Assembly (NCBI RefSeq): GCF_003474385.1 | Contig: NZ_QUCY01000008.1 | Location: 1 to 64,000, forward strand | Length of the DNA: 64,000 nt | Source: Senegalimassilia sp003474385 | GTDB lineage: Bacteria > Actinomycetota > Coriobacteriia > Coriobacteriales > Eggerthellaceae | Direction: 5' to 3' | Shown here: positions 28,747-36,612 of the stretch, piece by piece | Position numbering within the stretch: position 1 is the first letter of the stretch | Layout: each line of letters begins with the position of its first letter | Made by a program: the position numbers and the translations under genes | The notes under the pieces: model-generated | Database searches by the model: none | Told to the model about the DNA's origin: nothing | Seen by the model: the letters and a program-made list of their open reading frames with translations, nothing else

Positions 28747-29871
28747 TTAGCGTTGCACCAGGTACAGCTTGTCATCAGGGATGCGGATCCACAGCTCCTC
28801 GCCCTCATGCGGCAGAAGCGAGGCGTCCGTCTTCAGCTTGTCGACGCGCCAGAACAGGTGCTGATGCAGGTACTTCATCTCGTCCTCGGTGCGCTCCACC
28901 GCAGGCGCCGCCTCGGGGCTGCGGTCCAGAAAGCCCAGCAACGCCGTGCGCTCGAATCGCGAGTCGCTCACGCGGTCCACGCGCATACGGAAGCAGTTGC
29001 GGCCCGGGCCATCGACGCGTTCCAGGTAAAATGCGCGCACACCCAGGCACTTCACGCCCTCGGGCACCTCGGAGGCCGTCTCCACCTGCACGCCCCACTT
29101 CGGCAGCCACACCGTGCGCGGCCCGCGGCGCTGCGCCTGCGTGGCGTTCTTGCAGCCCGACAGCTTGATGCCGGCCTGGCTTTGCGGGCGGTTCACCAAA
29201 TCATCCCCCGTGCCCATCTCCATGATGTGGCCCGATTCCACCACGGCGATGCGATCGCAGAAGCGCAGCGCCTCGTCGATGTCGTGCGACACGTACAGGA
29301 TGGTGCCGCGGAACGCATCGAACAGGCTGACCAGGTTCTGCTCGAGCACGCTTTTCAGGTGCGCGTCGAGCGCGGAGAACGGCTCGTCGAGCATGAGGAT
29401 GCCCGGACGCGCCGCGAGCATGCGCGCGAGCGCCACGCGCTGCTGCTGGCCGCCGGAGAGCTGCACGGGATAGCGCTTCTCGAAGCCCGACAGGCCGAAG
29501 CGCTTGAGCTCGGCCTGCACCATGGCGTCGCGATCGGCCGGCGACACGTCCTTGGCGATGCCGGCCGCCACGTTCTGCGCCACGGTCAGGTTGGGGAACA
29601 GCATGTAGTTCTGGAACAGCAGGGCGGTTTTGCGCTGCTGCGGCGTAAGGTCCACGCGCGCCTTCTTGCCAGGCGCGCGGTCGAAGAACATCTTGCCGTT
29701 GACCACGATCTTGCCCGAATCCGGACGCTCGATGCCGGCGATGGAGCGCATGGTCAGGCTTTTGCCGCACCCCGACGCGCCCAACAGCCCCAGCGTCTCG
29801 TCCCCTGCCGAGAACCGTGCCCGCAGCTGGAACCCTTTGAACTTCTTCTCGATGTCTACTTCAAGGCTCAT
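28747..29871 (-). CDS. modC: Molybdate ABC transporter ATPase ModC
   Basis: A 374-residue ABC ATPase. Walker A is GASGCGKS, the signature LSGGQQQRVALARML, Walker B ILMLDEPFSALD, and the switch His is in VSHDIDEA. A C-terminal region of about 140 residues (from about 235) takes the place of the usual MOP domain but has no clear MOP repeats. Assignment to molybdate comes from modA and modB next to it. The ATG follows the modB stop by 3 nt. Confidence 0.9.
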   Translation of the reverse strand: MSLEVDIEKKFKGFQLRARFSAGDETLGLLGASGCGKSLTMRSIAGIERPDSGKIVVNGKMFFDRAPGKKARVDLTPQQRKTALLFQNYMLFPNLTVAQNVAAGIAKDVSPADRDAMVQAELKRFGLSGFEKRYPVQLSGGQQQRVALARMLAARPGILMLDEPFSALDAHLKSVLEQNLVSLFDAFRGTILYVSHDIDEALRFCDRIAVVESGHIMEMGTGDDLVNRPQSQAGIKLSGCKNATQAQRRGPRTVWLPKWGVQVETASEVPEGVKCLGVRAFYLERVDGPGRNCFRMRVDRVSDSRFERTALLGFLDRSPEAAPAVERTEDEMKYLHQHLFWRVDKLKTDASLLPHEGEELWIRIPDDKLYLVQR

Positions 29872-29874
29872 GGT

Positions 29875-31317
29875 TTACTCCGAACGCTTGCGATACTTGG
29901 TGGTGTGCCCGCTCCATAGGTTGATGAACACGATAACCACCAGGGAGAACACGATGATGACGCCCGTCCAGAACCAGGCGACGTCGCTGTTGCCGTTCAT
30001 CCACTCGAAGTAGATGGCGATGGGGATGGTGCGCGTGATGCCCACGTAGTTGCCCGCCATGAACAGCGTGGCGCCGAACTCGCCCAAGGCGCGCGCGAAC
30101 GCCAGCACCATGCCGGCCGCGATGCTCGACCACGACAGCGGCAGCATCAGGCGCACGAAGATCTTCGCGTTGCTCCATCCCAGCGTGCGGGCGGCATCGA
30201 GCATATTGCGGTCAAGGCTTTCGAACGCGCCGAGCGCGTTGCGGTACATAAGGGGGAACGCAACCACCACCGCAGCGATGACGCACGCCGCGGGGCTGAA
30301 GATGAACGGGAAGCCCGTTTCTATCCAGAACCTGCCGAACGCCGTGTTCGAGCCGCACGCGAACAACAGGATGAAGCCGCACACGGTAGGCGGCAGCACC
30401 ATGGGAATGGTGAAGATGGCGTCGAAGATGCTTTTCGCACGCGAGCTGAGGTTCAGGCAGAAGTACGCCGCCAACAGGCCCAGGATGACGATGAACACGA
30501 TGGCGATGCCCGTGGTGCGCAGGCTCACCCACAGCGGGCTCCAATCCAGGTTCTGCAAAAACTCGCCCGCCGCGGCCAAGCCCGTGGGCTTGGCGATGAT
30601 GCTCACCTGGTCGGCGGGCGCGATAACGCCGAAGTCGGCGAACGAGGGCTTGGCGTAGTCCGCGTTCTCGCTGTCGGTGATGTCGCTGCCGTCCACCCCG
30701 ATGGCCAGCACGTATGCCTTGCCCGAGATCTCCTGGTCGAACATCAAGCGCACGGCACCCAGGTCATAGGTTTGCTGCGAAGTGAAATGCCAGGCCGAGA
30801 TGCCGCTTAGGGGCACCGAACCCGATGACTGGCCCGCATCGAGCGCGCAAAACAGCTGCTTGAGCTGCGTTTGCGCCTGCGCATCCTCAAGGTCGAGCGA
30901 AAGCTGCTGGGCCATGGCAGGCGGGATGTAGGCCACCACCTGGTCGTTCACCGCTATCAACTGCGCCGCCTGCCCGACCCCTTGGCCGATAAGGTACGCA
31001 TAGCCGCGATACTCGCCGTCGATGCTGCGGTTGGAGCCTTTCTGAGCGCGCGAGAAATCGCTTATCGCAAAACTGCTGCCCTCAAGCGCTGCCGCGTCGC
31101 CTTCCTTGGACACCTGCACCGCCGACGTGTCCACATCGCCTGCGGTTTGCGCATCGGCATCCGAAGAGGCGGCGGCCGGCTTCGCGGTTACCGCGGGCGT
31201 ATCGACATCGCCCAGCGCGTCGTCGGCAAGCGCCGCGGCCGGCACGCACAGCGCCAGCGCCGCCGTAACAGCAAGGCTTGCGATAAGCCTTTTCGCACGT
31301 TTTCCCTGTTTCGTCAT
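29875..31317 (-). CDS. modB: Molybdate permease ModB with an exported N-terminal domain
   Basis: A 480-residue protein. The C-terminal 230 residues are a typical ModB permease with about five helices and the EAA-type loop (ALGAFESLDRNMLDAARTLGWS, split here as ALGAFESLD and AARTLGW). Before this come a signal peptide (residues 1-32, cut near ALADD), an Ala/Asp/Thr-rich linker and about 170 residues of folded-looking sequence (YRGYAYLIGQGVGQAAQL). That extension is not part of standard ModB, which is about 225 residues. It probably faces outward. Confidence 0.85.
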   Translation of the reverse strand: MTKQGKRAKRLIASLAVTAALALCVPAAALADDALGDVDTPAVTAKPAAASSDADAQTAGDVDTSAVQVSKEGDAAALEGSSFAISDFSRAQKGSNRSIDGEYRGYAYLIGQGVGQAAQLIAVNDQVVAYIPPAMAQQLSLDLEDAQAQTQLKQLFCALDAGQSSGSVPLSGISAWHFTSQQTYDLGAVRLMFDQEISGKAYVLAIGVDGSDITDSENADYAKPSFADFGVIAPADQVSIIAKPTGLAAAGEFLQNLDWSPLWVSLRTTGIAIVFIVILGLLAAYFCLNLSSRAKSIFDAIFTIPMVLPPTVCGFILLFACGSNTAFGRFWIETGFPFIFSPAACVIAAVVVAFPLMYRNALGAFESLDRNMLDAARTLGWSNAKIFVRLMLPLSWSSIAAGMVLAFARALGEFGATLFMAGNYVGITRTIPIAIYFEWMNGNSDVAWFWTGVIIVFSLVVIVFINLWSGHTTKYRKRSE

Positions 31318-31339
31318 ATATCCCGTCCTTGGACGCGGT

Positions 31340-31373
31340 AAGGGGATGGGGGTCGAATCGTCCCCATCCCCTT
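31340..31373 (-). terminator. Intercistronic hairpin between modA and modB
   Basis: A 12-bp stem AAGGGGATGGGG/CCCCATCCCCTT with a 10-nt loop and no T-run, between modA and modBC. It may stabilise modA mRNA or damp modBC expression. Confidence 0.5.
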
Positions 31374-31414
31374 GCTTGGTTCGCTTATCTGCTATGCGGT
31401 TCCAAGCGCGGCGC

Positions 31415-32332
31415 TTACGCCAGCTCGAAGCCCCACTTCTGCCAGATCTCCTGGGCCTTGTCGCTGCTCAGACACCAATCCAGGAACTCCTGGGTAGCGG
31501 CAGCGTTCTTGCTCTCGGAGGTGACGGCGCCGGGGTACACGATGTTCTTGTGCGTGTTGGCAGGCACGGTGCCGACGATCTGCACGCCACCGAAGCGGTA
31601 CACGTCGGAGGTGTACACGAAGGCGACGTCGACATCGCCGGACTGGGCATGCTTGCACACGTTGCCCACGGAGGTGTCGGTGACCACCTTGTGGCCGGCA
31701 TCGACGAAGGCCTGGTAGCTGCCGCCCTTGCCGGAGATGTCCTTGCCGGTCTTGCCCTCGTCGGCAGCGGCGGGGGCGTACACGCCTACCGTGGACAGGG
31801 ACTGGGCGGCATAGTTGCCGGCGGGCACGGAGTCGTCGCCCACGCAGATGGAGTACTTGCCGGCAGCGATGTCGTCAAGGGTGACGTCCTTGATGTCGGC
31901 ACCTTCCTTGGAGACCATGACCAGGTCGTTCTTGAACATGTCGACGCGGGTGGAGGAGTCGACATAGCCCTTCTCAACGGCGGTGTCCATGGAGCCCTTC
32001 GAGGCGCTGATCAGCAGGTCGGCGTAGGAGCCGGCGCCCAGCATCTCGTTGAGCTCGCCGGAGGCCTTGTACTGCGTGTCGGCGAAGGAGACGTTGTCAT
32101 GACCGTCGGCGATATAGGCGGCCTGGACCTCTTCCATGGCCTTGGACAGGGAGTTTGCCGCGAACACCTGCAGCTCGACCTGCTCCTTGTTGTTGTCGGC
32201 GGACTGTTCGGCGGCAGAATCGTTCTTCTGCTCGGTGGAGCCGCCGTTGGACGAGCAGCCGGTCAGAGCGAAGGCGCCCACCATCGCGAACGCGCATACG
32301 GCCGCGACCACGATGCGAAGTTGCTTCTTCAT
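31415..32332 (-). CDS. modA: Molybdate-binding lipoprotein ModA
   Basis: A 305-residue periplasmic-type binding protein anchored as a lipoprotein; the lipobox is ALTGC near residue 25. The mature part has LQVFAANSLSKAMEEV and FADTQYKASGELNEML, then FVYTSDVYRF, as in ModA families. AAGGGA precedes the ATG at 32332. It is the first gene of modABC. Confidence 0.92.
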   Translation of the reverse strand: MKKQLRIVVAAVCAFAMVGAFALTGCSSNGGSTEQKNDSAAEQSADNNKEQVELQVFAANSLSKAMEEVQAAYIADGHDNVSFADTQYKASGELNEMLGAGSYADLLISASKGSMDTAVEKGYVDSSTRVDMFKNDLVMVSKEGADIKDVTLDDIAAGKYSICVGDDSVPAGNYAAQSLSTVGVYAPAAADEGKTGKDISGKGGSYQAFVDAGHKVVTDTSVGNVCKHAQSGDVDVAFVYTSDVYRFGGVQIVGTVPANTHKNIVYPGAVTSESKNAAATQEFLDWCLSSDKAQEIWQKWGFELA

Positions 32333-32403
32333 GTCTTCCCTTTCCTTTGCGATGAGATTACCCCTTTTTGTACGCAACGGCGAACAATTCGTTGCTGATT
32401 GGT

Positions 32404-32433
32404 ATATTATTCTCACCCTCGTATGTTAGTCAA
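32404..32433 (-). promoter_or_regulatory. Promoter of modABC
   Basis: TTGACT (32428-32433) and TAATAT (32404-32409), 18 bp apart on the minus strand, in an AT-rich stretch about 70 nt upstream of modA. I could not see a clear ModE-type operator. Confidence 0.65.
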
Positions 32434-32495
32434 TCGACAATAATCCATTTTCGTGAATTATTCCGTTTTCGAAACATTCCAAAACGTGATTTGCG

Positions 32496-32533
32496 AAAAA
32501 AATGCCGGCATCCCACGGTAGGACGCCGGCATT
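32496..32533 (-). terminator. Strong terminator of the MATE/GH3 cluster
   Basis: AATGCCGGC pairs with GCCGGCATT (32501-32509 with 32525-32533, extended by TCC/GGA), followed on the minus strand by a run of seven T. Confidence 0.9.
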
Positions 32534-32612
32534 GATGGAGCCGCATGTCAGATACGGGGCCTCGCACTCATCGGAAGCGCGCCGCACACGATAAGGCTTG
32601 CAAAAGGCCAGG

Positions 32613-34508
32613 TCACGCTCCCGAAGGCGCCGGCAGCGTCACCACTACGTTGTTGAGCCCCACCGTGTTCTGGTACTCCACCTCTCGCACGCCTTGGCGA
32701 AGCATCCGAATGCCCACCGCCGAGCAGGGATCGGCAGCGGAAAGGTCCAGGTCCATCGGATTGAACGCCGCGCCGTTGTCGCGCATGCGCAGCACCAGCG
32801 TGCCGTCGCGCTTCAAGATGAGCTTCACGTCGACGACCGGGTGCTTCGTCTTCGCAAACCCGTGCTCAACGGCGTTGGCAGCCATTTCCTCGACCGCAAG
32901 CGGCACGAGGTAGCTGCGCCGCCCGTCCATGCCGTGGCTTTCGCACCACGCCGCCACCTGTTGCGAGCACGCCACGACCGCCTCGGACATCGGTGCGCAG
33001 GCGAACGAGGCGAACGCCCGCCAGTCTGCCTGGAAGGTTTCGGGCAGGTACATCATCTTGTCGAGCAAGGTCGCCTTGTCGACGACGGCGCCGCCCGCCG
33101 CGATGCCGTCGCGATCACCGGCGATCGCGGGCGCAGCCGACTCGTTGGCAGCGACCTCAGCCGCGCCCGCCGCAGCCCCCTTCGCCACCCTGCGCCTCCA
33201 CAGCACGCTGGCCACGACCAGCTGCAACGCCAGCGTGACGACCTCTCCCACCAGAAACGACGTCCACACCGCCGTCGCACCCCAGAACCATACCGTCCCC
33301 AACGCGAACAGCACGGCGAACAGGCCCGACTGCCCCACGGCGATGGCGCTTGCGGCGCGCACGTTGCCCGTGCCCTGGTAGTAGTTCACGAACAGCTGGT
33401 TGATCAGGTCGATGGGCACGCACAGGATGAACGCCCGCACGGCGACCACGCCGAACGCCTCGGCGTCGCCCTCTAGGCCGAACAGCCCCACGACCTGGGG
33501 CGCGAACGCGAACACCGCCGCGCACAAAGCGCACGACAGCACCAGCCCCATGCGCATACCCGTTCGCAGCGTCCCCTTCAGCGCGCCGCGGTCCTCTTCG
33601 CCGAAGAAGATGCCGCACAGAAGGGTGGCCGTCTGCCCCACGCCGATGGTCACCGATGACGCGAACGAGTTCACCGACGACAGCATGGACAAGGCCGCGA
33701 CCGCGCCGGCGCTCGCCACCGTCAGCAGCAGCCAGTCGAACGTGAACGTGCGCACCATGACGGTGGCGCGGGTAAGCGAATCGGGCAAGCCCGTCTTCAG
33801 CACGCCGGCAAGCTGCCCCGCATGCGGCACGGGGTTCACCAGATGCAGCGTGTTGTGCTTGCTGGGAAAATGCGTGCAGCAGATGCCCACGGCCACGCAA
33901 TACGCCAGCGCCGTGGCCAGGCCCATACCGCGAAGCCCCAGATCAAGCACGCAAACCGCCACCAGATTGAATGCCACGTCGCACGCGCTCATGCCGACGA
34001 TGGCCACGATGCCCAGCTGAGGCGCGTTGTCCAGGCGCGTGAACCCCATGAGCAGCTGCAGCAGCACGATGGCGAACGCGCCGGAGCAGATGCCGCTCAA
34101 ATACGCCGCGGTGTCGGCGTGCAGCTCGCCCGATGCGGCGCCGAGCATGGTCGCCAACACGTCGGCGCCGGCCACGCCGCCCGCCGACAGCGCCGCGCCC
34201 ACCGCAAGCGCCACGGCAAGCGACACGCTGAACAGCACGTTCACCCTATCGGCGTCGCGGTTGCCCAGCGCCCGGGCGCACAGGGCCACCGCGCCCGTTT
34301 CAAGGATGCCGGCGCACCCCGAGAACAGCATGAACACGGAAAGCGACATGCCGATGGCCGCCACCGCGCCCGACCCCAGCAAGTTGCCGGCGATCACGTT
34401 GTCGATCATCATGCCGAGCGTTGCCGACAGGGTGATGAGGATGGACATGGCCAGATACTTGCCGAACGTCCGCTTGATCAGCTCGCTGTTCTCGGTTTGC
34501 GCCCCCAT
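32613..34508 (-). CDS. MATE-family transporter fused to an RsbW-like ATPase domain
   Basis: A 631-residue fusion. Residues about 1-445 are a 12-helix MATE multidrug/toxin exporter (LSATLGMMIDNVIAGNLLG at the start, with the two repeated halves visible). An Ala-rich linker follows (about 446-490). Residues about 500-625 are a GHKL/HATPase domain of the anti-sigma kinase type: N-box VEEMAANAVEHGF (539-551), MRDNGAAFNP near 576, and GIRMLRQGVREVEY. It is intact and is the last gene of the partner-switch cluster, 6 nt after the GH3 remnant. AGGGAG precedes the ATG. I infer that the ATPase domain lets STAS binding or phosphorylation control export. Confidence 0.85.
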   Translation of the reverse strand: MGAQTENSELIKRTFGKYLAMSILITLSATLGMMIDNVIAGNLLGSGAVAAIGMSLSVFMLFSGCAGILETGAVALCARALGNRDADRVNVLFSVSLAVALAVGAALSAGGVAGADVLATMLGAASGELHADTAAYLSGICSGAFAIVLLQLLMGFTRLDNAPQLGIVAIVGMSACDVAFNLVAVCVLDLGLRGMGLATALAYCVAVGICCTHFPSKHNTLHLVNPVPHAGQLAGVLKTGLPDSLTRATVMVRTFTFDWLLLTVASAGAVAALSMLSSVNSFASSVTIGVGQTATLLCGIFFGEEDRGALKGTLRTGMRMGLVLSCALCAAVFAFAPQVVGLFGLEGDAEAFGVVAVRAFILCVPIDLINQLFVNYYQGTGNVRAASAIAVGQSGLFAVLFALGTVWFWGATAVWTSFLVGEVVTLALQLVVASVLWRRRVAKGAAAGAAEVAANESAAPAIAGDRDGIAAGGAVVDKATLLDKMMYLPETFQADWRAFASFACAPMSEAVVACSQQVAAWCESHGMDGRRSYLVPLAVEEMAANAVEHGFAKTKHPVVDVKLILKRDGTLVLRMRDNGAAFNPMDLDLSAADPCSAVGIRMLRQGVREVEYQNTVGLNNVVVTLPAPSGA

Positions 34509-34514
34509 GGCTCC

Positions 34515-36270
34515 CTACCCTTCGATTTCCCCGTCGATGAGCGCGAAGCAGAAGCGCCGCTTCTGCTCGGTGTCCACGATGTGCACCGGTTTGATCTGGT
34601 TCGGGGCCTTGCCGTGCATGACGCGCATATCGCGCCACAGCTGGTTGGTCTCGTCCTGCAGCACGCGCGCGGTGGCCGGGGCGAACGTGCCGTCTCCGTC
34701 GAACCAGGTGCCATGCGATGCGCGACAATTCCGCCAGGTCGATGGCCGCATGATCGGCATGGTAAAACTCGAGCAGGTACTCATAACGCGCCGGATGATG
34801 GTCGACGTTGGGGTGCACGCTGAAATCCACGAGGTCGAGCCCTGCGCGCGCAGCCACCTTGTCGGCCACCTTGCGCAGCACAAGCTCCGTGGTCTTCTCG
34901 CCATGCATGTTCACCGTCTGGTCGAGGCGGAACAGGAACTCCATCGTGGGCATGGTTCCCTTGTGGCCTACGCAGCGGATGGCGTCGCGCATCTTGTAGC
35001 GGTAGAAGCCCGAACGGCTCGTGATGATGACCTCGTAGTCGTGGCCCTCTTGCAGATCTTCAACGCCGAGCGTGTGGTCGTAGTCGGGGTCGTCGACGGG
35101 CACGAACTCGAAGTACACGCTGCGCGGCAGCAGCACGCTCGAAGGGTCGTCCAGCTCAAACGGCACAGAGAACGCGCCTTCCGAAGCGCTGTAGCCGGTG
35201 TAGAGGATGTGCACGTCGTCGCCGATGAAGCGGCGCAGACGCTACGTGTAGGGCGCGAAACCGCCGCCGGCAACGCTGCGGACGACCAGCAGGTTCGGCC
35301 ACATGGCCGGCGTGATGGGCTCGTCAAAGCCGCGCTCGAAGATGGCGCGCAGCTCGGCAGCGCGCTCGGGGTTGGGCTCGATGCACGCTCCCAAACCGGC
35401 ACGCACGTCGGCCGGCATCTGGATGGACGCGTCGATAGTTCCCTGCTCGATGTCGCGCACGAGCAGCTCCCAGTTGTCCTCGACGTAGCGCATAAGGTCG
35501 AGCACGCCGGTGATGAACACCGATGATATGTCGCGGATGTCGCGCTCTTCGATGGCGAAGCGCGCATGCAGATAGCGCGTGTCGGTGCCGGGTTTAGTGA
35601 ACACGGCCTCGTCGGGGCTGGTAGTGGTCGCCGCAAGATACGGGCGGGCGTCGGCGATGGCCTTGCACGACAGCGACCCGAATGAAATGCCGCTCTTCAG
35701 CGTGTTGTAGTGGCTTTCGATAAGCGTGAGCATACGACCGCCGGCCAGGCCCTCGCCCGCGCCCACGTAGCTGCGGTAATACGTGTACGCGCCCGAATAG
35801 CCCATGAGGATCTCCGCCATGCGCTTGGTGTAGGAGATGCCCTTGGGATTGCCCATGGCGCCCGAGGTTTCATTGAAGTGCACGATTTCCTCGGTGGTCA
35901 CCACACCGCGCGTGCCGCGCTCCATCACCTCGTAGATATAGCCGGCGTAATCGTCGTAGCTGGTGAAGGGAACGGTGCGCTTGAAGTCCTCGACCGTCTT
36001 GATGTCGGCAAAGCCGTGATCGCGGCCGAACGGCGTGTCCTTGTTCGCCTCTATCATCTCGAAGAGCAGTTCTTCCTGCACCTCGCGTGCATGCAGCACG
36101 TCGGCCTCAAGCTGCTGCTCGAGCGCCTTACCTGCCGCGTATCGGCGTTCGTGCATCATGGCGCGCAGGGTTGCCACATCGGGCATCTGCGCGGGCGCGC
36201 TCGCCGATGCGGGCTGCTCGTGATGCGCGTCGTTGCCGGTCAGTTCCGAGATCTTTTCGTCATGCGCCAT
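34515..36270 (-). pseudogene. GH3-family acyl-adenylate/amido synthetase, broken by an amber codon and a frameshift
   Basis: A reconstructed protein of about 584 residues of the GH3 fold, adenylate-forming enzymes that in plants conjugate amino acids to acids such as auxin or jasmonate. The adenylate motifs are visible: ETSGAMGNPKG (134-144), YTGYSASEG, and GFYRYKMRDAIRCVG. An in-frame TAG at 35242-35244 interrupts it after 342 residues (FAPYT-stop-RLRRFIGDD), and a one-base shift near 34707 moves the last 60 or so residues (WFDGDGTFAPAT to the end) to another frame. The start at 36270 has AGGGGG 6 nt upstream. Substrate unknown. Confidence 0.8.
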
Positions 36271-36279
36271 AGCAGCCCC

Positions 36280-36582
36280 CTACTGTTCGACGGTCAGAAT
36301 TTCCGTGAAACCCGTGGCATCGAGCACGTCGGCGATGTACTCGTTGGGATGGCGCAGCGTAAGGCCACTTCCCACCTTCGCCAGCTCCTTGTGCGCGAAC
36401 AAGAACACGCGCAGACCGGCGCTCGAAACGTACTGGGTGTCGGCCAGGTCGATGGCCAGGCTGGCGACGCCTTCCAGGTTCTCGCGCAGGTAGCCCTCCA
36501 GATCCGGGGACGTGTTCGTGTCCAAACGCCCAGACAGGGCCACCTCGAGCGCGTCGCCGTTTTTCGTTGCCTTGATCTCCAT
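36280..36582 (-). CDS. STAS-domain anti-sigma factor antagonist (SpoIIAA/RsbV type)
   Basis: A 100-residue STAS protein. LSGRLDTNTSPDLEGYL and YVSSAGLRVFL hold the conserved phosphorylatable Ser of the anti-anti-sigma family. In such systems the kinase domain phosphorylates this Ser and a PP2C phosphatase removes it. Both partner types are encoded next to it: the SpoIIE-type protein upstream and the MATE-ATPase fusion downstream. It lies 30 nt after the phosphatase gene and 9 nt before the GH3 start. Intact. Confidence 0.92.
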   Translation of the reverse strand: MEIKATKNGDALEVALSGRLDTNTSPDLEGYLRENLEGVASLAIDLADTQYVSSAGLRVFLFAHKELAKVGSGLTLRHPNEYIADVLDATGFTEILTVEQ

Positions 36583-36612
36583 ATGCGGTTCTTTCTCGAA
36601 CGCTTCCCGTAT

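Noticed and set aside
32404..32433. ModE operator overlapping the modA promoter
   Set aside because: Only short, unconvincing inverted repeats (GTC-GAC) are present; no match to the known spaced ModE palindrome.
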